A DNA stretch of 64,000 nt from Bacteroidaceae bacterium. Its GTDB lineage: Bacteria > Bacteroidota > Bacteroidia > Bacteroidales > Bacteroidaceae. The stretch covers positions 1 through 64,000 of the forward strand of contig JAFTUK010000034.1 in the NCBI GenBank assembly GCA_017466325.1, given 5' to 3'. A model generated the notes under the pieces. The model was given only the letters and a program-made list of their open reading frames with translations. It had not been told where the DNA came from and searched no databases. The position numbers were made by a program, and so were the translations under genes. Below are positions 1 through 9,221 of this stretch, piece after piece. Each line of letters begins with the position of its first letter. Within the stretch, counting starts at the first letter, position 1.

Positions 1-548
1 ACACTACCATTATGCAAACCAGCATCGGTAGAGAGATAGATTTCATACTCCTTGATGAAGTCAGGAGTAAGTTCAAGCATAGAAATATCGCTTCGCTTAT
101 AACACTTCTTGATGAATGCAGCCAAATGATTTCGTGACCTTACACGCACCTTGTAGGAACTTGCTGCACGGTCTATTCCAATACGCTTCTTGAAACTTTC
201 GTTGTCCTTATCAAATGCCCCGAGCAATGTTTCATACTCCGTTCCGATACCTTGATAGGCATTGCGTACCATTTCGGCAGTTACATAGGCTTCTCTATCC
301 GAGATACGTTGATAATGCTTGATGATTTGAGCCTTGATGTTATCCAAAGCCAAATTGATGTCCCGTGCCTCTTTGCTCTTGCCTTTTGCCCGATTGCCTT
401 TGGCATCCCACATCGTTTTGGCAATGGTCAGTTTGCAACTGAATTGAGCCACTGAACCGTTGATTGTAACTCGCCCCATAATTGGAACAATACCATTCTT
501 CTCTTTGCTTCCGTTCACATAGAACAGCACCTTAAATGTACTTCGCAT
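1..548 (-). CDS. Tyrosine site-specific integrase, N-terminal part (cut by window edge)
   Basis: Reading the minus strand from an ATG at 548 gives an open frame to the window edge (182 codons). It starts MRSTFKVLFYVNGSKEKNG and contains the pattern of the Bacteroidota integrase arm-binding and core-binding (SAM-like) domains, for example KLTIAKTMWDAKGN near residue 40 and RSRNHLAAFIKKCYKRSDI near residue 145. The C-terminal catalytic domain with the Arg-His-Arg-Tyr residues would lie outside the window. Enzymes of this family cut and rejoin DNA at attachment sites of conjugative or integrative elements. The gene points away from the chromosomal genes on its right, as expected for an element whose end lies between 548 and the next gene. 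It could instead be a local invertase. The family call is firm; the element type is inference. Confidence 0.85.
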   Translation of the reverse strand, partial: MRSTFKVLFYVNGSKEKNGIVPIMGRVTINGSVAQFSCKLTIAKTMWDAKGNRAKGKSKEARDINLALDNIKAQIIKHYQRISDREAYVTAEMVRNAYQGIGTEYETLLGAFDKDNESFKKRIGIDRAASSYKVRVRSRNHLAAFIKKCYKRSDISMLELTPDFIKEYEIYLSTDAGLHNGS

Positions 549-865
549 AATCCAATTCTTTTTGGTTACAAAATTAGTTATCAGCGAGTTGTACATTGTT
601 ATGCAGAATATAGCAGAGAGTAGAAATAAACTCCAACGACCTATAAACTTACCTCGTCATCGGGTAATGATTTGAAAACCGTTCGCTCTCATTATCTTTC
701 ATTTCCTTGCACTTTTGCATCGGCGAGGCTTTCATCAAAAGTCCTCATAAGTCATTGAACACCAGTGCTGCCATCATTATTTTCCCTCATTCGTTAGATT
801 TTTCCAGAGATAATTACTATCTTTGTACGCATATAGGCAACATAATAACCAAATAATATATCACA
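549..865. other. Intergenic region, likely end of the integrase-bearing element
   Basis: No gene is seen in these 317 nt. The region separates the integrase start from a housekeeping-type gene, so the attachment site of the element should be here if it is an integrative element, but no second end is available for comparison. The right part carries the promoter of the GH84 gene. Confidence 0.4.
818..825 (+). promoter_or_regulatory. -7 element of the GH84 gene promoter
   Basis: TATCTTTG matches the Bacteroidota -7 consensus TAnnTTTG. Transcription would start about 7 nt downstream, near 832, leaving a leader of about 35 nt before the ATG at 866. No good -33 TTTG is visible at the usual 20-nt distance. 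Confidence 0.6.
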
Positions 866-3088
866 ATGAAAAAACTATTCACTGCCCTTTTGGCATGCTT
901 TGGCCTCCTGACCGCCAACAGCCAGACAGTAACAATCTCTCCCCTGCCACAGCAGATAAGCTGGGGTGGCGCGGCCTTTTCAAATGCAGAGAAGTTCTAT
1001 CTTGTAGGCGCAAGCCAGGCCGATGCCGATGCCGTGGAGTTCCTTTCTTCCAAGGTGAACGTAATAGGCACCAGCGAAAAGGTTAATGCCAAGAAGTTCC
1101 CTCAGGCCACCCCCATCATCATCGGTGAGGCAAACGACAAGGCCGTAAAGAAGTTCAAGAAACTCATCCCTGCACAGGCCGAAGGCTACTACCTGAAGGT
1201 CAGCGCCGAACAGGTCATCGTTGCCGGCCGCGACAATAGCGGTACCTTCTATGGCGTGCAGACCCTGACACAGGTCATGAAACAGCCTCAGGTTATGGAG
1301 TGCGAGGTTACCGACTATCCCAGTGTAACGGACCGCGGTGTCATCGAGGGTTTCTACGGCAATCCTTGGAGCCACAAGGACCGCCTGCGCCAGTTCGATT
1401 TCTATGGCCAGTACAAGATGAATACCTATGTGTTCGGTCCTAAGGACGACCCCTACCACCGTGCACGCTGGCGCGAACCTTACCCTGCCGACGAGGCCGC
1501 CAAACTGAAGGAACTGGTAGACGCCGCCCACAAGAACAAGGTGAAGTTCGTATGGGCCATCCATCCTGCCGGTGACATCAAGTGGTGTCTGGAGGACTCC
1601 ATCAACGTGGCCAAGAAACTGGAACTGATGTACGACCTGGGCATACGCTCTTTCGCCGTGTTCTTCGACGATGTATGGGGCGAAGGTGCACGTGGCGACA
1701 AGCAGGCTGGTCTCTTGAACTACCTGACAGACAACTTCGTCCGCAAGCACAAGGACGTTGAGCCCCTGATTATGTGCCCCTCTCAGTACAACAAGGGTTG
1801 GACCAGCGGTGACTACCTCAACACCCTCGGCACCAAGATGTATCCCGAGGTACGCATCATGTGGACCGGCAACTCTGTGGTGGACATGATTGAGGAGAAC
1901 GACATGCAGTGGATCAACGACCAGATCAAGCGCAAGGCATACATCTGGCTCAACTACCCCGTAAACGACTACTGCCAGAGCCGCATCCTCATGGGCAAAA
2001 CCTATGGCAACGGTCTTAACATCAACGATATGGTGAGCGGTTTCTGCTCTAACCCCATGGAATATGCCGAGGCTTCCAAGGTGAGCCTGTACAGCATTGC
2101 CGACTACACATGGAACATGCCTGCCTACGATTCTGTAAGGTCATGGGAGCGTGCCCTGGGTGCTCTGATGCCCACCAGTGCAGATGCTTTCCGCGTGTTC
2201 TGTGAAAACAATGTTGACTTGGGCCGCACCGGTCATGGCCTGCGCCGCGAAGGCGAAAGTCCCACATTCATGGCAAGTTCAGAAACCATAGGTGGCTTGG
2301 CAGAAAGTTTCCAGCAACTCGTGTGGGCTGCCGACAACCTGTTGGCAGACGAGGTCAACAACCCCGAGATGCTTGCCGAGATAAAGCCTTGGGTGGAGAG
2401 CATGCGCCTGTTGGGCCAGCGTGGCCAGCAGTACGTAAGCATGGTATGTGACCTTGCCAACAAGGACAGCGTGGCTTTCATCGGCCACTATCGTGCACAG
2501 TTGCAGTTGGAACAGAAGCAGAAGGCTATCATCAGCCGCAACTACGAGGGTTCTATCGTCAAGGCAAAGCCCGTAGTAAGCGGTGATGTCATCACTCCCT
2601 GGTTGAACGAGAACCTGGCAGAACTTATCAAGGTTTACAAGAAGCAATACACCTACGGAGAGGAATACTTCCCCGTTCAGGCCATTGCCGACGGCGAGTA
2701 CTTCATCAAGGTGAACGGCGAGTACCTGACCAATGCACAGGCAGGTGCCGACCGTGTGGGCGACTACCCCGTGTTCCAGGCCGAGCGCGACGTAATCAAC
2801 CCCCAGCGCCAGCAGTGGGTTATCGAGCAGAACAGCAAGACCGGACGCTACAAGATCTACAACAAGCAGGACGGACGTTACATCAACGAAACCGGTGCTT
2901 TCTGGTTCCACAAGGAGCGCAACCCGTTCGATGCTCAGTGGCACACCTATCTGCTCGTGAAGCAGGAAGGCAAGTGGAGTATCCAGAATGCCGGTGCAGC
3001 AGGCAATGGTTACTGGCAGCGTGAAGGCAACCGTCTGGGCAGCAGAGGCACAGGCGAGTTCATCTTCGAGATAGAAAAGGTAAACTAA
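866..3088 (+). CDS. Secreted GH84 beta-N-acetylglucosaminidase (O-GlcNAcase-like)
   Basis: The 740-residue protein starts with a signal peptide (about residues 1-19, ending TANSQ). Residues about 20-145 match the small GH20b-like domain that precedes the barrel. The GH84 TIM barrel follows with RGVIEGFYGNPWSH (157-170), KMNTYVFGPKDDPYH (184-198) and FAVFFDDVWGEG, whose adjacent Asp268-Asp269 fit the catalytic pair of the substrate-assisted GH84 mechanism. Length and order closely resemble the Bacteroides GH84 hexosaminidase. The last 120 residues (from about 615) differ from that model and look like a beta-trefoil or other carbohydrate-binding module (YFIKVNGEYLTNAQ, YKIYNKQDGRYINE). It should release GlcNAc from glycans or glycoproteins in the periplasm or outside. 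A C1B peptidase follows 38 nt downstream and is probably co-transcribed. The family call is firm; the substrate is inferred. Confidence 0.93.
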   Translation: MKKLFTALLACFGLLTANSQTVTISPLPQQISWGGAAFSNAEKFYLVGASQADADAVEFLSSKVNVIGTSEKVNAKKFPQATPIIIGEANDKAVKKFKKLIPAQAEGYYLKVSAEQVIVAGRDNSGTFYGVQTLTQVMKQPQVMECEVTDYPSVTDRGVIEGFYGNPWSHKDRLRQFDFYGQYKMNTYVFGPKDDPYHRARWREPYPADEAAKLKELVDAAHKNKVKFVWAIHPAGDIKWCLEDSINVAKKLELMYDLGIRSFAVFFDDVWGEGARGDKQAGLLNYLTDNFVRKHKDVEPLIMCPSQYNKGWTSGDYLNTLGTKMYPEVRIMWTGNSVVDMIEENDMQWINDQIKRKAYIWLNYPVNDYCQSRILMGKTYGNGLNINDMVSGFCSNPMEYAEASKVSLYSIADYTWNMPAYDSVRSWERALGALMPTSADAFRVFCENNVDLGRTGHGLRREGESPTFMASSETIGGLAESFQQLVWAADNLLADEVNNPEMLAEIKPWVESMRLLGQRGQQYVSMVCDLANKDSVAFIGHYRAQLQLEQKQKAIISRNYEGSIVKAKPVVSGDVITPWLNENLAELIKVYKKQYTYGEEYFPVQAIADGEYFIKVNGEYLTNAQAGADRVGDYPVFQAERDVINPQRQQWVIEQNSKTGRYKIYNKQDGRYINETGAFWFHKERNPFDAQWHTYLLVKQEGKWSIQNAGAAGNGYWQREGNRLGSRGTGEFIFEIEKVN

Positions 3089-3120
3089 AGACCAGACCCT
3101 AAAGACTCTAAAGACCCTAA
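3085..3120. repeat. CTAAAGACC micro-repeat cluster, copy 1
   Basis: A short run of degenerate 9-nt CTAAAGACC units lies between the GH84 gene and the next gene, with the first unit overlapping the GH84 stop codon. The same word recurs at 5401-5452 (opposite orientation) and 56051-56139. Confidence 0.75.
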
Positions 3121-3126
3121 GCTCAA

Positions 3127-4527
3127 ATGAAGAAAATACTTTCCCTCCTTGCTGCCGGTGCTATCGCACTGGCAGCATCTGGCCAGCAGAACCTCACCCC
3201 CGAGGTGCTCTCCTCACTGAAGCAGAGTTATGCCGGCAACTCAGCCGACCGTGCACGCCAGAGCGTGGTGAGCAACGGCAGTTTCCGCAAACTGGCCATG
3301 CGCCCCGTAGTGAATACCACCGGTGTCAACACACATTTCTCCGTAGACATCCGCAATACCGGCATCACCGACCAGCAGAGCAGCGGCCGATGCTGGATGT
3401 TCACCGGTTTGAACGTCCTCCGCAACAAGGCCATGAAGAAGATGGGCGTGAGCGGTTTCCAGTTCAGCCACATCTACCTGTTCTTCTACGACCAGTTGGA
3501 GAAGTCCAACCTGTTCCTGCAGGGCATCATAGACACACGCAATGAGAGCATCGACCACCAGAAGGTGCAGTGGCTCATGCAGAACCCCTTGTCCGACGGC
3601 GGCACATACACCGGTGTGGCTGACCTCGTAAGCAAGTACGGCCTTGTTCCTGCCGAGGTGCAGGCCGAGACATGGGCCAGCAACAACACCAACGAGATAG
3701 ACGGCCACCTGAAGCGTAAGTTGCGCGAGATTGCCATCAACCTGCGCGAGCAGGCCGAGGCAGGCAAGACGGAGGCAGAACTCCAGGCCTACAAGGTGGA
3801 GCAACTGAAGACCATCTACCAGATGCTTGTCCTGGCTTATGGCGAACCTGTTCAGGAATTCCTTTGGGCACCACGCGGCAAGGATGGCAAACTGATCTCC
3901 GAATTGAAGAAGTACACACCCATGGAGTTCTATAAGGAGTACTGTGGCGAGTCAGGCGACCTGCAGAACGACTACGTCATGCTCATGAACGACCCTTCAC
4001 GTCCATACAACAAGGTATATGAGATAGACATGGACCGCCACATGCACGACGGCCACAACTGGCTCTACCTGAACCTTGACATGAAGGACCTGGCTCCCAT
4101 TGCCATCACCTCGCTCAAGGACAGCACACAGATGTACTTCTCATGCGACGTGGGCAAGTTCCTGGACACCAAGAGCGGTATCCTGGACATCCAGGCATGG
4201 GACTACAACTCCCTGCTCGGCACCACCTTCGGCATGAACAAGAAGCAGCGCATACAGACCCGCGACTCCGGTTCTTCACATGCCATGACCCTCATGGCAG
4301 TAGACCTGGACGAGAAGGGCAACCCCATCAAGTGGAAGGTAGAAAACTCATGGGGTGCAGCCAGCGGCCACAACGGTTATCTCATCATGACCAATGAGTG
4401 GTTCAACGAATACATGTTCCGCGTTGTTGTCAACAAGAAGTACATGCCCAAGAAACTCATGAAGCTCATGGAACAGAAGCCCGTCATGCTTCCTGCATGG
4501 GACCCCATGTTCATGGAAGAGAAGTAA
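3127..4527 (+). CDS. Exported C1B-family cysteine aminopeptidase (bleomycin hydrolase-like)
   Basis: A 466-residue papain-fold peptidase of the bleomycin hydrolase/PepC type. The catalytic triad is visible: Cys89 in DQQSSGRCWMF, His385 in GSSHAMTLMAVD and Asn407 in KWKVENSWG. A signal peptide covers roughly residues 1-19 (ending LAASGQ), so unlike the cytoplasmic PepC model it should act in the periplasm. The length fits the family. The gene lies 38 nt after the GH84 gene on the same strand, suggesting a shared transcript and a joint role in using glycoproteins. It ends at a strong bidirectional hairpin shared with pflA. Exact specificity (aminopeptidase or wider) cannot be told from sequence. 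Confidence 0.92.
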   Translation: MKKILSLLAAGAIALAASGQQNLTPEVLSSLKQSYAGNSADRARQSVVSNGSFRKLAMRPVVNTTGVNTHFSVDIRNTGITDQQSSGRCWMFTGLNVLRNKAMKKMGVSGFQFSHIYLFFYDQLEKSNLFLQGIIDTRNESIDHQKVQWLMQNPLSDGGTYTGVADLVSKYGLVPAEVQAETWASNNTNEIDGHLKRKLREIAINLREQAEAGKTEAELQAYKVEQLKTIYQMLVLAYGEPVQEFLWAPRGKDGKLISELKKYTPMEFYKEYCGESGDLQNDYVMLMNDPSRPYNKVYEIDMDRHMHDGHNWLYLNLDMKDLAPIAITSLKDSTQMYFSCDVGKFLDTKSGILDIQAWDYNSLLGTTFGMNKKQRIQTRDSGSSHAMTLMAVDLDEKGNPIKWKVENSWGAASGHNGYLIMTNEWFNEYMFRVVVNKKYMPKKLMKLMEQKPVMLPAWDPMFMEEK

Positions 4528-4554
4528 GAACGGCATTGTCGTGAATACATAAAA

Positions 4555-4616
4555 TTGTTGCCCCGACAACAAAAGGCTGTTGATACGTCAACAAGGCTTT
4601 GTTGTCGGGGCAACAA
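4555..4616. terminator. Bidirectional nested hairpin between C1B peptidase and pflA
   Basis: A 19-nt arm (4555-4573) is perfectly complementary to 4598-4616. Inside it sits a second hairpin, TGTTGA-TACG-TCAACA (4578-4593). A-rich and T-rich flanks on both sides suit termination of both converging transcripts. Confidence 0.85.
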
Positions 4617-4633
4617 AATAATGCCATCGGTGG

Positions 4634-5383
4634 TCACACCACCTTACACGTCAGCACGCTTTGGAAGAGTTCCACGGCGTGCTTCTTCTTTTCTATGGGT
4701 AGGGCCGGAGTACCCTTGAGGGGGTATTCCATGTCCATGTACTCGTACTTGTGTTCGCCCATCACATGATATGGGAGGATGTCCACACGCTCTACCACGC
4801 TGTATTGGCTGACGTAGCGTGCGGTGGCCAGAAGGTGGTCGTCATCATCGTTGATGCCGGGAGTTACCACATGGCGTATCCATACGGGCTTGCCAATGCT
4901 TTGCAGATACTCCATCATCTGGTGCGTGTGAGTACGATGATGCGCCGTAAGACGGTGGTGCAGATCGTCGTCCACGGTCTTTATGTCGAGAAGGACGAGA
5001 TCCGTGACCTCCAGAAGACTGCGCACGGCATCGTTGAAGATAACACCGCTGGTGTCCAGGGCCGTATGTATGCTCTCCTTCCGGCAGAGGCGGAAGTATG
5101 CCTCCACGAATGGAGCCTGAACGAGCGGTTCGCCACCGGTACAGGTTACACCTCCGGTCTTGATGAAATTACGATACTTTAGGGTTTCCTCCAGCAGTTG
5201 CTCCGGAGTCCATTCGTACTTGACAGGGGCCTTGAAGTCCCACGTGTCAGGGTTGTGGCAGAAGAGGCAACGCATGGGGCAGCCTTGCATGAAGGCAAGG
5301 AAACGTATGCCCGGCCCATCTACCGTGCCGAAGGATTCCAGGGAGTGGATACGACCTATGAGGGGGGAGGGAGTATTTGCCAT
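4634..5383 (-). CDS. pflA: Pyruvate formate-lyase-activating enzyme
   Basis: This 249-residue radical SAM enzyme uses a 4Fe-4S cluster and S-adenosylmethionine to place the glycyl radical on pyruvate formate-lyase. The CX3CX2C cluster motif is at Cys35, Cys39 and Cys42 (CPMRCLFCHNPDTW), preceded by SFGTVDGPGIR, and TGGEPL follows near residue 83. Length matches PflA. It sits downstream of pflB on the same strand, separated by 278 nt that contain a hairpin and repeats, so it may be partly uncoupled from pflB. The protein is cytoplasmic and works under anaerobic conditions. Confidence 0.95.
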   Translation of the reverse strand: MANTPSPLIGRIHSLESFGTVDGPGIRFLAFMQGCPMRCLFCHNPDTWDFKAPVKYEWTPEQLLEETLKYRNFIKTGGVTCTGGEPLVQAPFVEAYFRLCRKESIHTALDTSGVIFNDAVRSLLEVTDLVLLDIKTVDDDLHHRLTAHHRTHTHQMMEYLQSIGKPVWIRHVVTPGINDDDDHLLATARYVSQYSVVERVDILPYHVMGEHKYEYMDMEYPLKGTPALPIEKKKHAVELFQSVLTCKVV

Positions 5384-5400
5384 AGTTGGGGGGAAGGGGG

Positions 5401-5452
5401 TTTTAGGGACCTTAAGGTCTTTAGGGGCTTTAGAGACTTTAGGGGCTTCAAG
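5401..5452. repeat. CTAAAGACC micro-repeat cluster, copy 2
   Basis: On the minus strand this reads as five or six degenerate 9-10 nt units such as CTAAAGTCT, CTAAAGCCC and CTAAAGACC. It lies just upstream of the pflA start in the pflB-pflA gap. Confidence 0.75.
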
Positions 5453-5462
5453 TAAGAGAGGA

Positions 5463-5503
5463 CATGCCCCTCACCTTATTTATATATATAGGAGAGGGGC
5501 ATG
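5463..5503. terminator. Hairpin in the pflB-pflA gap
   Basis: CATGCCCCTC (5463-5472) pairs with GAGGGGCATG (5494-5503) around an AT-rich loop; the stem extends with one mismatch. It lacks a clean T-run, so it may be an attenuating terminator or an RNA-processing or stabilising hairpin between pflB and pflA. Confidence 0.55.
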
Positions 5504-5661
5504 CCGTGATATTCGTACCCATTAAACCGAAAGGTGAAAAACTGAAAGACGAGCGGGTCTGTTTTTTGTTTTAAGTTTTATTCGCCTTTGCTCATCAAGC
5601 TAAAGCAAACCAGTTTTCAGTTTTCCGTTTTCACATTTCCGTTCGTTCTGGGTGGGGCTTC

Positions 5662-7902
5662 TTACAAACTCTGGTTGATGGTACGGCTGAGAACGTCCAA
5701 CTGCTGCTCGCGTGTCAACTTCACGAAGTTAACGGCATAGCCGGAAACGCGGATGGTGAGCTGAGGATACTTCTCGGGATGCTCCATGGCGTCTACCAGC
5801 AGTTCGCGGTCGAAGACGTTGACATTCAGGTGCTGGCCACCGTCGGGAGTGAAGTAACCGTCCATCAGGTTCACGAGGTTCTGCTTCTGAGTCTCAGTGT
5901 CCTTGCCCAAAGATGCGGGAGTGATGGCGAAGGTGTAAGAGATACCGTCCTTAGAGTGGTGGAAGGGCAGCTTGGCAACAGAAGCCAAAGCGGCAACGGC
6001 ACCCTTGATATCGCGTGCATTCATGGGGTTGGCACCGGGAGCGAAGGGCACACCAGCCTTGCGGCCGTCGGGTGTAGAACCGGTGTTGCGGCCATATACC
6101 ACGTTTGAGGTGATGGTGAGCAGGCTCTGTGTGGGGATAGCGTCGCGGTATGTACGGTGCTGACGCAGGTACTCCATGAACTTCTCGGTAATCATCACGG
6201 CAATCTGGTCGGTCTCGTCGTGGTTGTTGCCGAATGGGATGTATTCGCCCTCCTCGATCTCGTAGTCAACGGCCAGACCTGTCTCGTCGCGGATGATACG
6301 GATCTTGCAGTTCTTCATTGCGGCGATAGAGTCGGTAACGATGGAGATACCGGCAATACCTGTGGCACGTGTGCGCTGAACGTCACCGTCATGCAGAGCC
6401 ATCTCGAATGCCTCGTAGTCGTACTTGTCGTGCATGTAGTGGATAATCTTCAGAGCGTTCACGTAGGTCTTTGCCAACCAGCGCATCATCTGCTCGAAGC
6501 GGGGCCAGAACTCCTCGTATGTGAGGTAGTCGCTGGTGATGGGGCTGAAGCGGGGACCTATCTGCTGGCCACTAACCTCGTCGCGACCGCCGTTGATGGC
6601 ATAAAGCATACACTTGGCCAGATTGGCGCGAGCACCGAAGAACTGCATCTGCTTACCGATCTTCATGGGGCTTACGCAGCATGCGATGCCGTAGTCGTCG
6701 CCCAGTTCGGGACGCATCAGGTCGTCGTTCTCATACTGCAGGGCGCTGGTGTCGATACTTACCTTTGCACAGTACAGCTTCCAAGGCTCGGGCAGACGCT
6801 CTGACCACAGGATGGTCAGGTTGGGTTCGGGAGAGGGACCCATGTTGTACAGGGTGTGGAGCAGACGGTAGTCGGTCTTTGTAACCATGCTACGGCCGTC
6901 AATGCCCATACCGCCTATGCTGGCAGTTGCCCAGATGGGGTCGCCGGAGAACAGGTCGTTGTACTCGGGAGTACGCAGGAAGCGCACGATACGGAGTTTC
7001 ATCACCATCTGGTCGATCATCTCCTGAGCCTCCTCCTCGGTGATGACACCGTTCTTGAGGTCGCGCTGGATGTAGATGTCAAGGAAAGCAGAGATACGGC
7101 CGATAGACATGGCAGCACCGTCCTGGTCCTTAACGGCACCCAGATAGCCGAAGTAGGTCCACTGGATAGCCTCGCGAGCGTTAGTGGCGGGCTTTGTAAC
7201 GTCGAAACCGTAAGAAGCACACATGCGCTCAAACTCCTTCAGGGCGTTGATCTGGTCGGTAATCTCCTCGCGGCAACGAACAATCTCCTCGGTGAACTCC
7301 TGGATGTCGATGCGCTTGTGGAAACGCTTCTTCTCCTCAATCAGGTTTGTTGTACCATAGAGGGCGATACGGCGGTAGTCACCGATGATACGGCCACGTC
7401 CATAGGCATCGGGCAGACCGGTGATGATGTGTGCGTGACGGGCAGCCTTGATGTCATCGTTGTAGGCGGCAAACACACCCTCGTTGTGAGTCTTGCGGTA
7501 CTTGGTGAAAATAGCCTTGGTGGCAGGATCCAACTCGTAGCCGTAAGCCTTCAGCGAAGCCTCAACCATGCGGATACCGCCCTTGGGGAAGATACCGCGC
7601 TTGAGGGGAGCATCGGTCTGAAGACCAACGATAACCTCGCTTTCCTTGTCAATATATCCGGCACCGTATGTGCTCACGCTCTGGGGCAACTTTGTCTCGG
7701 CATCGTAAACGCCCTTCTCGCGTTCTACCTCGAACATCTTGGAAAGGATGTCCCAAAGTTTCTTTGTCTTCTCACTGGGACCGGCCAGGAAACTCTCGTC
7801 GCCGTTGTAAGGCTCGTAGTTGTTCTGGATGAAGTCGCGGACGTCAATCTCGTGCTTCCATGCCGTTCCTTTAAAATCGTTCTGTAAGTTCTGCAATTGC
7901 AT
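5662..7902 (-). CDS. pflB: Formate C-acetyltransferase (pyruvate formate-lyase)
   Basis: A 746-residue glycyl radical enzyme converting pyruvate and CoA to acetyl-CoA and formate. The two catalytic cysteines are Cys408-Cys409 ([10 protein letters not shown]) and the radical site is Gly721 in RVSGYAVNF near the C-terminus. Length fits the family. Its activase gene pflA lies downstream. A clear promoter with a 20-nt spacer lies at 7955-7986, divergent from the ddh promoter. Codon use is strongly biased, with long open antisense frames, as expected for a highly expressed gene. It is central to anaerobic carbon metabolism. Confidence 0.97.
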   Translation of the reverse strand: MQLQNLQNDFKGTAWKHEIDVRDFIQNNYEPYNGDESFLAGPSEKTKKLWDILSKMFEVEREKGVYDAETKLPQSVSTYGAGYIDKESEVIVGLQTDAPLKRGIFPKGGIRMVEASLKAYGYELDPATKAIFTKYRKTHNEGVFAAYNDDIKAARHAHIITGLPDAYGRGRIIGDYRRIALYGTTNLIEEKKRFHKRIDIQEFTEEIVRCREEITDQINALKEFERMCASYGFDVTKPATNAREAIQWTYFGYLGAVKDQDGAAMSIGRISAFLDIYIQRDLKNGVITEEEAQEMIDQMVMKLRIVRFLRTPEYNDLFSGDPIWATASIGGMGIDGRSMVTKTDYRLLHTLYNMGPSPEPNLTILWSERLPEPWKLYCAKVSIDTSALQYENDDLMRPELGDDYGIACCVSPMKIGKQMQFFGARANLAKCMLYAINGGRDEVSGQQIGPRFSPITSDYLTYEEFWPRFEQMMRWLAKTYVNALKIIHYMHDKYDYEAFEMALHDGDVQRTRATGIAGISIVTDSIAAMKNCKIRIIRDETGLAVDYEIEEGEYIPFGNNHDETDQIAVMITEKFMEYLRQHRTYRDAIPTQSLLTITSNVVYGRNTGSTPDGRKAGVPFAPGANPMNARDIKGAVAALASVAKLPFHHSKDGISYTFAITPASLGKDTETQKQNLVNLMDGYFTPDGGQHLNVNVFDRELLVDAMEHPEKYPQLTIRVSGYAVNFVKLTREQQLDVLSRTINQSL

Positions 7903-7954
7903 AGCTTGAAGTATTAAGTGGTTAATATGTTTTCTTTATCGCTTTTTCTGTCTA

Positions 7955-7986
7955 CAAAGGTACAAAGAATTTGTAACAATTACAAA
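7955..7986 (-). promoter_or_regulatory. pflB promoter
   Basis: On the minus strand, TTTG (7986-7983), a 20-nt spacer and TACCTTTG (7962-7955) match the Bacteroidota -33/-7 promoter exactly. The leader to the ATG is about 45 nt. Confidence 0.85.
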
Positions 7987-8026
7987 GGTTTCGCGCTAAA
8001 AGAGTATAAAAAACTGAGAGGAGGCA

Positions 8027-8058
8027 CTTGGTTATTCAAGCAAATTGTCGTACATTTG
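8027..8058 (+). promoter_or_regulatory. ddh promoter
   Basis: CTTG (8027-8030), 20 nt, then TACATTTG (8051-8058). The start site should fall near 8065, about 33 nt before the ATG at 8098. It lies back to back with the pflB promoter. Confidence 0.8.
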
Positions 8059-8097
8059 CACCGAAAAACAATAAAAAGACACTTAAACGAACTTTAT

Positions 8098-8997
8098 ATG
8101 AGCAAAATTAGAGTAGCAGTGGTAGGATACGGCAATATTGGTAAGTCAGCCGTTGAAGCCCTGGAGACAGCCTCAGATATGGAAATTGCGGGCATTGTGC
8201 GCCGTGCCGGTCGCGAAGGATGCCCCCGCGAGATAGAAGAGTACACCATAGTAAAGAACATAAAGGAACTGGAGAACGTGGACGTGGCCATCCTTGCCAC
8301 CCCCACCCGTTCGGTAGAGGAATATGCCCTTGAATGCCTGAAACTGGGCATCAACACGGTGGACAGTTTCGACATCCACGGCCTCATCGTAGATCTCCGC
8401 CGCACTTTGGACAAGGCCGCCAAGGAGAGCGGTGCCGTCAGCATCATTGCCGCAGGTTGGGACCCGGGGTCGGACAGTGTGGTGCGCACACTGATGGAAA
8501 GCCTTGCCCCCAAGGGACTGACCTACACCAACTTCGGCCCCGGCCGCTCCATGGGACATAGTGTTTGCGTGCGCTCCAAGAAGGGAGTCAAGGACGCCCT
8601 GTCCATGACCATCCCCGTGGGCGAAGGCATACACCGCCGTATGGTGTATGTGGAACTGGAGGAAGGCGTTTCCCTGGAGGAGGTTACGAAAGAGATAAAG
8701 GCCGACCCCTACTTCTCCAACGACGAGACACACGTATTCCAGGTGGAGAGCGTGGATGCCCTGAACGATGTGGGCCATGGCGTGAACCTGGTGCGCAAGG
8801 GTGTCAGCGGACAGACACACAACCAGTTGTTCGAGTTCAACATGAAGATCAACAACCCCGCCCTCACCTCGCAGGTGCTGGTAAATGCCGCACGTGCCAC
8901 CATGCGCCAGCAACCCGGTGCCTACACGATGATAGAAATCCCCGTCATCGACTATCTGCCCGGAGACAGGGAAGAGTTGATACGCCACTTGGTATAA
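8098..8997 (+). CDS. ddh: meso-Diaminopimelate D-dehydrogenase
   Basis: A 299-residue NADP-dependent enzyme making meso-diaminopimelate in one step from tetrahydrodipicolinate, for lysine and peptidoglycan. The Rossmann motif VVGYGNIG is at residues 7-14; SFDIHGLI, AGWDPGSDS and a conserved QTHNQL segment match the family. The open frame extends 60 codons upstream, but the extension crosses the promoter at 8027-8058, so the ATG at 8098 is the start. It is divergent from pflB and convergent with the SDR gene. Confidence 0.92.
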   Translation: MSKIRVAVVGYGNIGKSAVEALETASDMEIAGIVRRAGREGCPREIEEYTIVKNIKELENVDVAILATPTRSVEEYALECLKLGINTVDSFDIHGLIVDLRRTLDKAAKESGAVSIIAAGWDPGSDSVVRTLMESLAPKGLTYTNFGPGRSMGHSVCVRSKKGVKDALSMTIPVGEGIHRRMVYVELEEGVSLEEVTKEIKADPYFSNDETHVFQVESVDALNDVGHGVNLVRKGVSGQTHNQLFEFNMKINNPALTSQVLVNAARATMRQQPGAYTMIEIPVIDYLPGDREELIRHLV

Positions 8998-8999
8998 TC

Positions 9000-9097
9000 G
9001 GAACCGACGCAGGAAGCGAGAGCAGAAGCAAAATTAATTTTGATTATGCCGAGCAACAAGGAGGAAAAGACGACAAAGTCGGATTAAAGCGGAAAAC
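9000..9097. repeat. Dispersed GCTCGG-family repeat, copy A
   Basis: This stretch is nearly identical to 63331-63428 (only a few differences). On the minus strand GCTCGG (from 9054) is followed 22 nt later by TTTG, then CTTCTGCTCTCGC. It contains a short hairpin CGAC-AAA-GTCG (9071-9081) that reads CCGC-GAA-GCGG in the 63.4-kb copy. It starts 2 nt after the ddh stop codon. Confidence 0.9.
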
Positions 9098-9124
9098 GCC
9101 CCTCCACTACGCACCCTTTGAAAG

Positions 9125-9170
9125 CGGAAAACGGAAAACTGCCACCTTACTCGCAGTTTTCCGTTTTCCG
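9125..9170. terminator. 18-bp perfect inverted repeat between ddh and the SDR gene
   Basis: CGGAAAACGGAAAACTGC (9125-9142) is exactly complementary to 9153-9170 with a 10-nt loop. Runs of A and T occur within the arms. It sits between converging genes, so a bidirectional terminator role is likely. The arm word also occurs alone in the repeat copies at 12.7, 19.8 and 63.4 kb. Confidence 0.7.
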
Positions 9171-9221
9171 TTTTGACTTCAGCCCCTTCGGGCGTCGACC
9201 TTCGGTTCACCTTTCCGTTTC

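Noticed and set aside
6856..7887. 343-codon open frame antisense to pflB, and a 445-codon frame antisense to rnr (11306-12643)
   Set aside because: Both mirror strongly biased codons of well-recognised genes and encode low-complexity Leu/Val/His-rich sequence without any family match.
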